A DNA stretch of 64,000 nt from Limoniibacter endophyticus (GCF_014652835.1 NZ_BMZO01000009.1:125433-189432), one strand, 5' to 3'; shown: positions 1 through 8,443, numbered from the stretch's first letter. A program made the numbers and translations. Notes: a model not told the origin generated them from the sequence alone.

Positions 1-15
1 GACTGACATGCCCAT
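1..15 (-). CDS. tolR: TolR, first five codons (runs off the window)
   Basis: Reading leftward from base 15, an ATG opens a frame beginning MGMSV, a start typical of rhizobial TolR, with an AAGGAC ribosome-binding site just upstream. It follows tolQ by 12 bases on the same strand, as expected for the tolQRAB-pal cluster. TolR is the second subunit of the proton-driven TolQR motor of the inner membrane. Only 15 bases are visible, so the call rests on position and the first residues. Confidence 0.65.
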
Positions 16-27
16 TCTTAACGGTCC

Positions 28-738
28 TTAGCTTCCGCGAGCGATCTTTTCATCGATCTGTCGCGACAATATGGCGGAAAACTCATCAGCGAAGCCTTCC
101 ATGCGTGAGCCGAGCTTGGCGACGTCCGCGGAAAGCTTGTTATAGGCGATGACGGCAGGGATAGCAGCGAGAAGGCCTATCGCTGTTGCAAGAAGCGCTT
201 CCGCAATACCCGGAGCAACAACGGCAAGGCTGGTATTTTTCGAGCCGGCAATCGCCTGAAACGAGGTCATGATGCCGATGACGGTACCGAACAGGCCGAT
301 AAAGGGACCAGCCGAACCGATCGAAGCAAGCGAGCCAAGACGGCTTTCCAGCGTTTCCACCTCGCGGTTCAGCGCCAGATCCATCGCCTTGTCTATGCGC
401 ATCTGCAAGCCCATCGGCGCACGCGCACCCTTTTCGAAACTCTTCTTCCATTCCCGCATGGCAGCAACGAAGATCGCGCCCATGCCGGTCGTCTTGCGAT
501 CCGCAAGCGAGCGATAGAGCTCTTCCAGCGACTGGCCGGACCAGAACATTTGCTCAAAACGGTTCAGCGCCGCATGCGCACGCTTGTAGGCAATGGTCTT
601 GTCGATGATAATCGCCCAGGTCCAGACGGAAGCAGCAAGAAGACCGATCATCACCATCTTCACGATGAAGCCGGCCTGCCAGAAAAGAGACCAGAGGGTG
701 TGTGATGTTGCGGGCTCGGCCAGCGTAAGAGTTTCCAT
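28..738 (-). CDS. tolQ: TolQ, inner-membrane proton-channel subunit of the Tol-Pal system
   Basis: This 236-residue protein belongs to the MotA/TolQ/ExbB family. It forms the ion channel that energises TolA and Pal during outer-membrane constriction. A hydrophobic segment follows the N-terminus (WSLFWQAGFIVKMVMIGLL) and two more flank the family signature near the C-terminus (GSAGPFIGLFGTVIGIM and the following EALLATAIGLLAAIPAV helix). An alternative TTG start lies at 780, but the ATG at 738 is preferred because AAGGGACAG sits at the right distance and the family begins here. Normally ybgC lies directly upstream; here a plus-strand haem-uptake locus separates them, so tolQ must be driven by its own promoter in 739-1146. 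Confidence 0.93.
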   Translation of the reverse strand: METLTLAEPATSHTLWSLFWQAGFIVKMVMIGLLAASVWTWAIIIDKTIAYKRAHAALNRFEQMFWSGQSLEELYRSLADRKTTGMGAIFVAAMREWKKSFEKGARAPMGLQMRIDKAMDLALNREVETLESRLGSLASIGSAGPFIGLFGTVIGIMTSFQAIAGSKNTSLAVVAPGIAEALLATAIGLLAAIPAVIAYNKLSADVAKLGSRMEGFADEFSAILSRQIDEKIARGS

Positions 739-1146
739 GTGTGCAACTGTCCCTTGGATGCCCTGCGGCTTTGTCAGCAAGGCCCGATGTCTTTTTATGG
801 CTGAAAGATCGCAGGAATGCCGTTCTCACAGCCTGCCAGCGTGCTTTCGCCAGTAAACATGGTGAAAGGAAGGCATTCGTCTTGAACCGGCGATCTTCAC
901 CATATTCTGATATTGCGAAATATGGTTAAGAAAGCGTTAGAAACGATCCTCTTCTCTTCCTCTAATCTTGTGCGACGCACCTGACGCAATGGCACTGTGC
1001 AAGTCCGCAAAAATACTTGAATACTGCGCTCACCTATTGTGAAATGATTCTGTCGCTCTCCTCAGGAGTGGCGACGCATTTGATTGATTATTTTTCAGCC
1101 TCTGGATTGAAAGGACGGATGAGTTTTTCGGCTCAGCCGTTATAAA
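739..1146. promoter_or_regulatory. Divergent intergenic region between tolQ and hasR
   Basis: This 408-base region must hold promoters for tolQ (leftward) and hasR (rightward). Visible elements are an inverted repeat CATATT/AATATG at 901-906 and 919-924, a near-match to a CtrA box (TTAA-N7-TTAG, 926-940), and a leader hairpin at 1052-1075 whose arms are GTCGC and GCGAC with an inner CTCC/GGAG stem. I could not identify a convincing Fur, Irr or RirA operator, although a haem-uptake gene would be expected to be iron regulated. The last part holds an eight-codon leader frame, listed separately. Confidence 0.5.
1119..1145 (+). CDS. Eight-codon leader frame (MSFSAQPL) coupled to hasR
   Basis: A short frame ATG...TAA encodes MSFSAQPL. 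It carries an AAGGACGG ribosome-binding sequence right before its ATG. The TAA ends at 1145, and the hasR ATG starts at 1147. The hasR start itself has no Shine-Dalgarno sequence, and no other start codon exists between it and the preceding in-frame stop. This arrangement suggests that hasR is translated by termination and re-initiation after the leader. The coupling is an inference from spacing; the peptide has no recognisable function. Confidence 0.45.
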   Translation: MSFSAQPL

Positions 1147-3378
1147 ATGATTTCATATAAGGATTTTGTCTCTGTTCGCGCAGCGCCGGTAGCGCGCTGC
1201 GCTTCCTTCGCCAGCTGCCTTGCATTCTCGACCGTACTCCCAGTTGTTTCTATCGCTGCCGAGACCTCCGAGAATGAGTCGAAACTGCTTGAGCGCATTA
1301 TCGTTACCAGCGGCCATTCCGGCGACGGCTGGAAAGGCGCACCGCTCTCCGTCTATGAAACGCCGGGCAACATCGGCATCATTGGTCGCGACAATTTTGT
1401 TCGGCTTAGTTCACGCGATACGCAGGATATATTTGACGATGTCGCAGGGGTTGTGGCCGAGAGCCGACCGGATAATCCCGGTCTCAATATCTCCATTCGG
1501 GGCCTGTCGGACCAGAATCGCATCACTATGGCGCTCGACGGCGCCCGGCAGAATTTTCTACAAAACGGGCACGGGCAGGCCGCAAGCGCCTATTTCGATC
1601 CGGCCCTGATGCGCCAGATCGTTCTCGACAAGACAACCGGTGCCAATGCGCTGTCTGCCGGCTCGCTTGGCGGCTATGTAAATTTCCGCACGCTTCTATC
1701 GGAAGACCTGATCAAAGACGGCAGGACCTCCGGCGGTGAAGTGAATTTCGCAACGGGTAGCAACGCTTATCGCTCCAACGGCTCCGGTGCATTCAGCTGG
1801 CGTCTGGCCGAAAACATTGCCGTCACCGCCGCAATTTCACACAAGAAGACCGGTAGATATGAGCCAGGAAAAAAATATCCATACCAGTTTGACGAGGGCT
1901 ATTTTCTCACGAAGTTTATCGGCTCCGAGAACACCTCCGGTTTGCTGAAAACCGAAATCGATATTGATAATCACCAAAAGCTGACGCTCGGCTGGGTTGG
2001 CTATAATGCAAAATTCCAGACCGGAAGCACGCAATATATCAATCGCGCAAAGGTCGCGAACCACACGTTCACGGCCAATTACACGTATGATCCCGACAGC
2101 GATCTGATCGATTTCTCGGCCAATCTCTGGACAAACCGAATGATGAAACACGATCATCGCCCGAAAAGGCGAGATGCTGATTACGGTGCCTTTGACAATC
2201 ATTACGGCCTGAACACGACGGGCGGCGACATTGCCAATCGCTCGAAGGTAACGACCGGTTTCGGCGATTTCACCTTCGACTACGGCACGACCGCGTTTTT
2301 GGACGATGCGCGCACCAAGCAGATATCTTCCCAAGAAGACGACAATCCGACCGGCTCGTGGTTTGGCGGAGCCACACCCTCGGGCAAACGCGGCTATTAC
2401 AGCGCGTTTTCAAAGACCGAATTCAAACCTGCGGATTACCAGTGGCTGAGCCTGACCGGCGGCCTGCGCTATGATCATTACGATCTGAAGGGAAAAACTT
2501 ACGTCCCCGACTTCGAGGACCCCGAAGTGCAGGCAATGGAGCAGACGGACGTGCATAAGGACGGCGGTAAGCTCCTACCATCCGTCACACTGGGCATAAC
2601 GCCGCTCGAGGGTCTGCAATTCTTTGCCGGATACGATTATTCCTATCGCCCGCCGACGACTATGGAAACCCTATTCTGGGGTTCTCATGTCGGCGGCGGC
2701 ATGCTCAATATGCCCAACACGGCACTCATCCCGGAAAGCGCCAGAACTGCACAAATCGGCTTCAATATACATGCCGACGATTTGTTTCTCGGCGGAGACA
2801 GCCTGCGTTTCAAGTATGCTTATTTCAATCGTCAGGTCGACGACCTAATCGCCCGGTCGTTCAGAACCACGCCCGATATGCCGGACATGGCGTATGTACA
2901 ATACGTCAATATTGGCGGCACGTCTCGTATGTTCGGCCACGAGCTGGAGATGAACTACGACGCAGGCAGCTTCTATGCAGGACTGAGCGCAACGGCCCTG
3001 CGCTATAAACTCGCCAAAAGATTTGAGATGAGCAGCTACGGAATGACCGACCTTGCGCAACAGATTCCATTTGCAATGCCTCCCAAATACAAACTGACTA
3101 TCGACGCTGGTATACGACTGTTTGACGAAAAACTAACGCTTGGCGGGAAACTGCGTCATTCAGGAAAGGCAGTTCACATCGGCCCGAAAAGCCAGACTTC
3201 CAAGCTCTGGACGAAGCCCTTTACCGTCGCGGACGTCTATGGCTCCATCGCATTTGACGAAGACCGCCGCGTGGATTTCGGCATCGATAATCTCATGGAC
3301 CGCTACTACGTCGATTACATGAGCCACGTCGCCTCACCCGGTCGCACTTACAAAATAAACTTCTCGACCAAGTTTTAA
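1147..3378 (+). CDS. hasR: HasR-like TonB-dependent haem/hemophore receptor
   Basis: The 743-residue outer-membrane receptor would import haem delivered by the hemophore encoded next to it. A signal peptide covers about residues 1-39. A probable TonB box (RIIVTSG) lies near residues 50-56. A plug domain follows, with receptor hallmarks such as ISIRGL, DGARQNF and GSLGGYVNFRT. The rest is a beta-barrel ending in an aromatic residue (NFSTKF), as outer-membrane proteins do. It is shorter than Serratia HasR (about 900 residues), so it could also be read as a generic TonB-dependent haemoglobin/transferrin receptor; the adjacent hasA supports HasR. Translation is probably coupled to the short leader frame. 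The gene is more A/T-rich in places than the flanking tol and ruv genes, which fits acquisition by transfer. Confidence 0.85.
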   Translation: MISYKDFVSVRAAPVARCASFASCLAFSTVLPVVSIAAETSENESKLLERIIVTSGHSGDGWKGAPLSVYETPGNIGIIGRDNFVRLSSRDTQDIFDDVAGVVAESRPDNPGLNISIRGLSDQNRITMALDGARQNFLQNGHGQAASAYFDPALMRQIVLDKTTGANALSAGSLGGYVNFRTLLSEDLIKDGRTSGGEVNFATGSNAYRSNGSGAFSWRLAENIAVTAAISHKKTGRYEPGKKYPYQFDEGYFLTKFIGSENTSGLLKTEIDIDNHQKLTLGWVGYNAKFQTGSTQYINRAKVANHTFTANYTYDPDSDLIDFSANLWTNRMMKHDHRPKRRDADYGAFDNHYGLNTTGGDIANRSKVTTGFGDFTFDYGTTAFLDDARTKQISSQEDDNPTGSWFGGATPSGKRGYYSAFSKTEFKPADYQWLSLTGGLRYDHYDLKGKTYVPDFEDPEVQAMEQTDVHKDGGKLLPSVTLGITPLEGLQFFAGYDYSYRPPTTMETLFWGSHVGGGMLNMPNTALIPESARTAQIGFNIHADDLFLGGDSLRFKYAYFNRQVDDLIARSFRTTPDMPDMAYVQYVNIGGTSRMFGHELEMNYDAGSFYAGLSATALRYKLAKRFEMSSYGMTDLAQQIPFAMPPKYKLTIDAGIRLFDEKLTLGGKLRHSGKAVHIGPKSQTSKLWTKPFTVADVYGSIAFDEDRRVDFGIDNLMDRYYVDYMSHVASPGRTYKINFSTKF

Positions 3379-3383
3379 AAATT

Positions 3384-3407
3384 TCGCGACGCTTTACTGC
3401 GTCGCGA
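3384..3407 (+). promoter_or_regulatory. Perfect 9-bp hairpin between hasR and hasA
   Basis: TCGCGACGC and GCGTCGCGA flank a six-base TTTACT loop just after the hasR stop codon. No U-tract follows, so it is not a classical terminator. It may protect the hasR 3' end, or partly terminate or process the transcript so that hasR and hasA are made in different amounts. Confidence 0.6.
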
Positions 3408-3484
3408 TACTTGCGGTCCGTATGGATCGAACACTTACCCAGCACAGTGCCAGGCATTTCGATTTCCTCACTGAAGGTATGACA

Positions 3485-4240
3485 ATGACTGTTTCGATCA
3501 AGCTCAATGACGTTGACTTCACCAGTTATCTCGATAGCTACAAGGCTGCTGGAAACCATGCTGCCCACGGCAAATTCAAAGACGGCACGTTTTCAGGCAG
3601 CAAATATGCGAGCACCGAGAAATATACAAACGGGTGGTTTGGCAAGAAAGCTGTTCTCGATGGCGATACTTCGAAATTCGCCTTCGTTGCCGAAGCTTCA
3701 ACTGGCGATCTGGACTACAGCTTTGGGAATCACACGCTTTCCGGCTCGCTGGGCAAACTCACGATTGGAAAAGGCGTGAAAGCCGACTTTACGCTCGCAC
3801 GGAAAGCTATCGAACTCGATTTCCACGGCATCCAGTCCAGCGGCAATAGCGGCCCCGTGCACAAGGTGATCTACAGCCTCAAGAAACCTGCAACCAACGG
3901 CGGCGATCTCACCGCCGAGATCGACAAGCACAATACCATCCAGTCCGGTACTACGGCTTCTGAAACCTTCCGCGGCTTTGCCAAGCACGATATATTCAAG
4001 TTCGAAAGCCGCTCGACCGGTCACGACACGATCACGGGTTTTGAGGCCAACAATGTGTCTGCCAGTCATGACGCACTGAAATTCGCGACCAGCGTTTTCG
4101 CCAACGCGCAAGCGGCGCTTGCAGCCGCCGCACAGGTTGGTCTGGACACTGTCTTCACAATCGATGCAACCAACACCCTCACCTTGAAAGGTGTTGCATT
4201 ATCCGGCCTCGACGCCGGCGATTTCGCATTCTTTGCCTGA
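3485..4240 (+). CDS. hasA: HasA-type secreted haem-binding hemophore with RTX-like secretion tail
   Basis: This 251-residue protein has no N-terminal signal peptide. Residues 1 to about 145 match HasA: FSGSKYA, FVAEAS, SGSLGKL and HKVIYSL correspond to conserved HasA segments. Tyr78 in LDYSFGNH aligns with the haem-ligand Tyr75 of Serratia HasA, His83 is its likely hydrogen-bond partner, and His25 or His28 lies where the second ligand would be. About residues 150-251 (FRGFAKHDIFKF, HDTITGFE, QVGLDTV, DAGDFAFF) resemble the C-terminal target region of RTX proteins exported by type I secretion. Serratia HasA lacks this long tail. The ATG at 3485 is chosen over 3422 and 3479 because GAAGG lies 7 bases before it. 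No HasDEF exporter is present in the window. Confidence 0.85.
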   Translation: MTVSIKLNDVDFTSYLDSYKAAGNHAAHGKFKDGTFSGSKYASTEKYTNGWFGKKAVLDGDTSKFAFVAEASTGDLDYSFGNHTLSGSLGKLTIGKGVKADFTLARKAIELDFHGIQSSGNSGPVHKVIYSLKKPATNGGDLTAEIDKHNTIQSGTTASETFRGFAKHDIFKFESRSTGHDTITGFEANNVSASHDALKFATSVFANAQAALAAAAQVGLDTVFTIDATNTLTLKGVALSGLDAGDFAFFA

Positions 4241-4249
4241 CCTTCGACC

Positions 4250-4270
4250 GGTGCGCTCATTGGGCGCACC
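4250..4270 (+). terminator. Hairpin after hasA, possible terminator
   Basis: GGTGCGC and GCGCACC form a 7-bp stem with a seven-base loop ten bases after the hasA stop. It lacks a U-tract, so it may be a weak terminator or a 3'-end protector. Confidence 0.45.
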
Positions 4271-4332
4271 CGTCACCAAACCAACGCTCCATGAATTCGT
4301 AGCGCTATTGAGCGCCGCGATGCTCCCGATCC

Positions 4333-4502
4333 GGTATGGATGAGTATGCACCCAAAATAGTACCAGTACCGAATATGGATTTGTTGCAGAAGCGTCTTCA
4401 GGTAATTTCGAATATAATTCTTGGTCCCGCATACCATCCGGCTCGCTTTGCAAAGTAAAGATCGGCAAAGGTGGCTTTCCTGTCTTAACCATCCAAGTCT
4501 AG
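4333..4502 (+). pseudogene. Relic of a second hemophore (hasA-like) gene
   Basis: One plus-strand frame (4356-4502) reads FVAEASSGNFEY at 4380-4415, then SGSLCKVKIGKG at 4437-4472. Against intact HasA (residues 67-97) these blocks align without a gap over 31 positions, with 17 identities. A block resembling FSGSKYA (SGMDEYA) lies just before, at 4333-4350, in another frame, implying a frameshift near the C/A run at 4351-4357. The frame stops at 4502, and no start codon or C-terminal half is visible. The aligned Tyr is kept, but the His83 equivalent is Arg. This is best read as the remnant of a tandem hasA duplication or of a replaced older hemophore gene. Confidence 0.6.
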
Positions 4503-4522
4503 ATCTGCGCAGCGCTGCACAT

Positions 4523-5002
4523 CTAAGAACTGTTCGTCTCGGATGGCAGAAACAGTGGAACCCACTCTTTCGGAAATCGCTTCGGGCGGCCGCTCTCGTC
4601 GACAATGGCCGCTTCAACCTTCGCCTCTATCAACAACGTCTTGTCGCGACGGATTTCTTGATGCATCGATACGCGGGCACCGGAAACTGTCACGACCTTG
4701 GTGAAAACGGTAAGGACATCGTCGATACGCGCCGGCTGCCGGTATTCGATTTCCATCCGTCGCACGATCCAGACCAACCTGTCGCCATGCGTCCCGTCGG
4801 CAAGCTCGGTATGATGCACGCCAGTCATGCGCAGAAAGTCGGAGCGCCCGCGCTCGAGGAACTCGAGATAGCGTCCATGATAGACGACACCGGAAAAGTC
4901 CGTGTCGGCATAATAGACGCGAACGGTCTGCTGATGCCCTTCCGTCGTTATCTCGCCATTCAGGCCAATCTGCGGGTTGGCAATTTTATTGGTTGCATCC
5001 AT
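4523..5002 (-). CDS. ybgC: YbgC-type acyl-CoA thioesterase of the Tol-Pal cluster
   Basis: The 159-residue hotdog-fold protein carries the YbgC signature YYADTDFSGVVYHGRYLEF, including the catalytic Asp. YbgC hydrolyses acyl-CoA or acyl-ACP thioesters in the cytoplasm and is classically encoded just upstream of tolQ. The ATG at 5002 is preferred over a TTG three bases upstream, because AAAGG lies at a suitable distance. Downstream, in place of tolQ, lie the decayed hasA relic and the plus-strand hasA/hasR genes. Upstream it faces the divergent GH5 gene, whose start is only about 35 bases away. Confidence 0.9.
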   Translation of the reverse strand: MDATNKIANPQIGLNGEITTEGHQQTVRVYYADTDFSGVVYHGRYLEFLERGRSDFLRMTGVHHTELADGTHGDRLVWIVRRMEIEYRQPARIDDVLTVFTKVVTVSGARVSMHQEIRRDKTLLIEAKVEAAIVDESGRPKRFPKEWVPLFLPSETNSS

Positions 5003-5036
5003 CAAGCTGACCTTTCATCCTCGCGTCTCATCAACC

Positions 5037-6329
5037 ATGACGGGATATGCATCCTTGGTCTCGATCTTCAAGACGCAGCAACGCAATTTTTCCCGACTGC
5101 TTGCTGCCGGCGTATTGATAGCTGCCTTGCAGGCGCCCGCCGGCGCCGCCGATATTTCGCTCTCACGCGGCCTTAACATGGACCAGTGGGTGACCTGGCC
5201 GGCGGAAGACAAATGGGGCGATGAAAGCGCACTCTTTCCCTTCCCCGAGTGGCGCAAATTCGTATCGCAAGAACGTCTTGCATCCTTACGCAAGGACGGT
5301 TTCGATTTCGTTCGAATGCCCGTCGATCCTTCGCCGTTCTTGTCACCCCGCTCGGCACATTTTCACGATCGTCTATTTGACGAGGTATTCGCGAGCGTCC
5401 AGGCTCTTCTTGCCGCCGATCTAAAGGTGATCGTGGACTTGCATTTGATCTCGCGCGCTGACAACGCTGCCGTAGGTATGGAAGGTGTTCTCTCCAACGA
5501 GGACCGGTGGACAGATTACATCGCGGTGGTCAGCGGGATGGCGGAAAAGCTTTCCGCGCTGCCGGCCAGCAGCGTTGCACTTGAACTCATGAACGAACCC
5601 GGAACAGCCTGTGATGCCGAAGGAGCCAGTAACTGGCAGCTCCGCCAGAAAAGTCTGCATGCTGCCGCGCGCGAAGCTGCTCCCGCTCTTCCCATAGTCT
5701 TGACCGGCGGCTGCGCGGGAACCGTGGAAGGTCTCGTGGCGCTCGATCCGAAGGCCTACGACGACGACAACGTGCTCTGGACCTTTCACAACTACCAGCC
5801 CTTTCTTCTGACCCATCAGGGCGCGCAGTGGGCGGGCGATCTCATTCGCTATGTGAAGGGATTATCCTACCCACCTTCCGGCCCGGGAAAAAAGGTCCTT
5901 GAGGCGCGCCTCAGGGATATCGAGCAGAGGATCTCCAAGGAAGCGCCCGTCCTGCGCCGTGCTGGTATGCGCGCATGGGTACGAGAACAGATGGCGTTGA
6001 TCGACACTCCGCAGAAACTAGAGAGGACCGTTGCCGCCCCTTTCGATATGGTAGCAAATTGGGCGAAGCAAAATAACGTAAAGCCGGGCGACATCCTACT
6101 CGGGGAATTCGGGATGATCCGCCAGGAGTACCAAGGCGATTTCATCATGCCGCCGCAGGATCGTGCGGCCTATGTGAAGGATATAATCGGCCACGCGGAG
6201 AAGGCTGGCTATGCCTGGGCTATCTGGTCTTATGGCGGCGCGTTCGGGATAGTGGAATCTTTCGACGGAAAAGATGCGGAGCCGGACGTTATGAACGTGG
6301 TGCGCACATTGCCCGAAAGGTTCAGATGA
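5037..6329 (+). CDS. Secreted glycoside hydrolase family 5 (cellulase-like) enzyme
   Basis: The mature part resembles GH5 TIM-barrel enzymes that cleave beta-glucans. The general acid/base Glu is in ALELMNEPG and the nucleophile Glu in LLGEFGM; RGLNMDQW, FVRMPVD and VIVDLHL are further family blocks. A signal peptide spans about residues 10-37 (LLAAGVLIAALQAPAGAA) when translation starts at the ATG at 5037. A longer frame exists upstream but would overlap ybgC. No clear Shine-Dalgarno sequence precedes 5037. The gene stands alone between ybgC and ruvB, which usually adjoin, so it looks like inserted cargo. The substrate (cellulose, cyclic or other beta-glucan) cannot be told from sequence. 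Confidence 0.85.
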   Translation: MTGYASLVSIFKTQQRNFSRLLAAGVLIAALQAPAGAADISLSRGLNMDQWVTWPAEDKWGDESALFPFPEWRKFVSQERLASLRKDGFDFVRMPVDPSPFLSPRSAHFHDRLFDEVFASVQALLAADLKVIVDLHLISRADNAAVGMEGVLSNEDRWTDYIAVVSGMAEKLSALPASSVALELMNEPGTACDAEGASNWQLRQKSLHAAAREAAPALPIVLTGGCAGTVEGLVALDPKAYDDDNVLWTFHNYQPFLLTHQGAQWAGDLIRYVKGLSYPPSGPGKKVLEARLRDIEQRISKEAPVLRRAGMRAWVREQMALIDTPQKLERTVAAPFDMVANWAKQNNVKPGDILLGEFGMIRQEYQGDFIMPPQDRAAYVKDIIGHAEKAGYAWAIWSYGGAFGIVESFDGKDAEPDVMNVVRTLPERFR

Positions 6330-6738
6330 AGGAATCGTCTTCAGGTCCTGCGGATTTTCGGCCGCGAGAAGCATGATATTCGCATTTGGGAGGTGAACGC
6401 AGGTCACGAATCTGCCTCCTGCTTCCCCCGGATGATAAATCTGACCCCGAGCCTTATTTCCGAGCTGTTCCGGGTCTTATTCCAGCGGAATCATCCACAT
6501 CGGCGTCTCTCCAGTTCGAGAGCAAGGCTGCTTCAGCCGTTGCGGGAATCGGTCTTCCTCGATGCCGCGCTGCCAGCATTCCACTCCCTGCAACGGGCGG
6601 CGCTTCCAGCCAATGCCGCCACGACAGGCTGCTGTTTCTACCCTTTCCGACGTTCCATAGTGCTTCTAAATTGCCTGCATAATTACGGATCGCTTACCAG
6701 CTATTCGCTTGCAATGCACCGCCAAGGCGCCGTCGGAC
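6330..6738. other. Gene-free stretch between GH5 gene and ruvB
   Basis: These 409 bases lie between convergent genes. Short open frames occur on both strands, but none has a ribosome-binding site or recognisable motif. No clear terminator hairpin with a U-tract was found. Confidence 0.4.
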
Positions 6739-7776
6739 TCAGCCGTCGTCCTGAAACAGATTGACCTGCTGAGCGGCGAGATCGCTCGGCGCCTCGAGTC
6801 CGAGATGGCGCCACGCATTCACCGTCATCACACGACCGCGCGGCGTACGCTGGATGAAACCCTGCTGGATCAGGTAGGGCTCTATAATGTCCTCGATCGC
6901 GTCGCGTGGTTCGGACAGACCCGCTGCAATCGTTTCTATGCCGACGGGGCCGCCACCGAAATTGCGCGCGATCATGGAAAGGTAGCGGCGATCGAGACGA
7001 TCAAGCCCTAACGCGTCGACTTCCAGACGCAGCAAGGCCTCATCTGCGATTTTCTGCGTCACGCTTTCGACCCGCGCCACGGAAGCAAAATCGCGTACGC
7101 GGCGTAGCAGACGGCCGGCGATTCGAGGCGTTCCGCGCGCACGGCGGGCAATTTCTTGTGCTCCATCATCGGCAAGCGGCATGCCAAGAATCCGCGCGCC
7201 GCGCTTCACGATCAGTTCAAGTTCGGCAACCGTGTAAAACTCCAGACGGGTCGGAATACCGAAGCGATCTCGCAGTGGGTTAGTGAGAAGACCAAGACGT
7301 GTCGTTGCCGCCACCAGCGTGAACTTCGCCAGATCGATCTTTACCGAGCGCGCTGCGGGTCCCTCGCCAATGATCAGGTCGAGCTGAAAGTCCTCCATGG
7401 CTGGATAAAGAACTTCCTCGACTGCCGGGCTGAGGCGGTGGATTTCGTCGATGAACAGAACGTCGCGCTCTTCAAGATTCGTCAATAGCGCCGCCAGATC
7501 GCCGGCCTTGGCAATCACAGGACCGGAAGTCGATCGAAAATTGACGCCGAGCTCGCGCGCCATGATCTGCGCCAGCGTGGTTTTTCCCAAACCGGGAGGT
7601 CCGACGAAAAGCACGTGATCCAGTGCTTCGCCGCGCTGCTTGGCCGCTTCTATGAAAACCTTGAGATTGGCGCGCGCGGCTTCCTGCCCGACGAAATCGT
7701 CAAGCGTCTGCGGGCGCAGGGTCGCGTCGACATCCTCGCCGCGTTTTTCGGGAGAAATCAGCCTCGAATCGCTCAT
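6739..7776 (-). CDS. ruvB: RuvB, Holliday-junction branch-migration ATPase
   Basis: The 345-residue AAA+ motor pumps DNA through the RuvAB complex during recombination repair. The Walker A motif GPPGLGKTT lies near residues 59-67 and Walker B LFIDEIHR near 107-114. The arginine-finger region [15 protein letters not shown] and the C-terminal winged-helix DNA-binding segment ([10 protein letters not shown]) are present. Length is normal for the family. It is the last gene of a ruvC-ruvA-ruvB block read leftward, with 46 bases between ruvA and ruvB. Confidence 0.98.
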   Translation of the reverse strand: MSDSRLISPEKRGEDVDATLRPQTLDDFVGQEAARANLKVFIEAAKQRGEALDHVLFVGPPGLGKTTLAQIMARELGVNFRSTSGPVIAKAGDLAALLTNLEERDVLFIDEIHRLSPAVEEVLYPAMEDFQLDLIIGEGPAARSVKIDLAKFTLVAATTRLGLLTNPLRDRFGIPTRLEFYTVAELELIVKRGARILGMPLADDGAQEIARRARGTPRIAGRLLRRVRDFASVARVESVTQKIADEALLRLEVDALGLDRLDRRYLSMIARNFGGGPVGIETIAAGLSEPRDAIEDIIEPYLIQQGFIQRTPRGRVMTVNAWRHLGLEAPSDLAAQQVNLFQDDG

Positions 7777-7822
7777 GCCCTGTCCATCGCATGAAGCTCT
7801 ATCTCAGGCAATCCGAGGCTAC

Positions 7823-8443
7823 TCATCGCGACAATTCCTTGAGGGACAGGCGGATCAGCATGGACTCGTCGGCATCCTCGCCCGCGCTTGTCAAAGCCGC
7901 AGATACGGCATTGGCGGCAATATCGCGCGAATAACCGAGATTGACGAGTGCAGAAACGGCATCCGTCACCGGCGTCGCCGCCACGCCGGCACCAATGTCC
8001 TGCTTGAGGGCGAAATTGGCGGCGTCCGCGCCACCGAAGGCGGGCGCCTTGCTTTTCAGCTCGGTCACGATCCGTTCGGCTACCTTCTTGCCCACGCCTG
8101 GTGCGCGGCTGACCATGGCAATGTCACGCAAGGCAATGGCGCTGGCAAGTTCGGCAGGTGAAAGCGTCGAAAGCACGGCCAGCGCCACACGCGCGCCAAC
8201 CCCCTGCACATTGTTTTGCAACAGGCGAAACCATTCCCGCTCCAGCGTCGTGGCAAAGCCATAGAGCCGGATCATATCCTCGCGCACATATGTCTCAATA
8301 TGCAAGGTTGCGGCTTCGCCCGGACCGGCAAGGGAAGCCAGCGTACGGGTCGAGCAATAAGCGACATAGCCAACGCCATGTACGTCGATGATACAATGAT
8401 CTTCGTCGATCTCCTCGACCGTACCCTTAAGCTTGCCGATCAT
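7823..8443 (-). CDS. ruvA: RuvA, Holliday-junction-binding subunit
   Basis: The 206-residue protein begins [12 protein letters not shown], the RuvA OB-fold. Two helix-hairpin-helix elements follow ([13 protein letters not shown] and [12 protein letters not shown]). The C-terminal domain that contacts RuvB ([15 protein letters not shown]) closes the protein. It tetramerises on four-way junctions and loads RuvB. It lies between ruvC and ruvB on the same strand. Confidence 0.97.
   Translation of the reverse strand: MIGKLKGTVEEIDEDHCIIDVHGVGYVAYCSTRTLASLAGPGEAATLHIETYVREDMIRLYGFATTLEREWFRLLQNNVQGVGARVALAVLSTLSPAELASAIALRDIAMVSRAPGVGKKVAERIVTELKSKAPAFGGADAANFALKQDIGAGVAATPVTDAVSALVNLGYSRDIAANAVSAALTSAGEDADESMLIRLSLKELSR

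Noticed and set aside
739-1146. Fur, Irr or RirA operator for hasR
   Set aside because: Several A/T-rich imperfect repeats exist but none fits a known consensus well enough to call.
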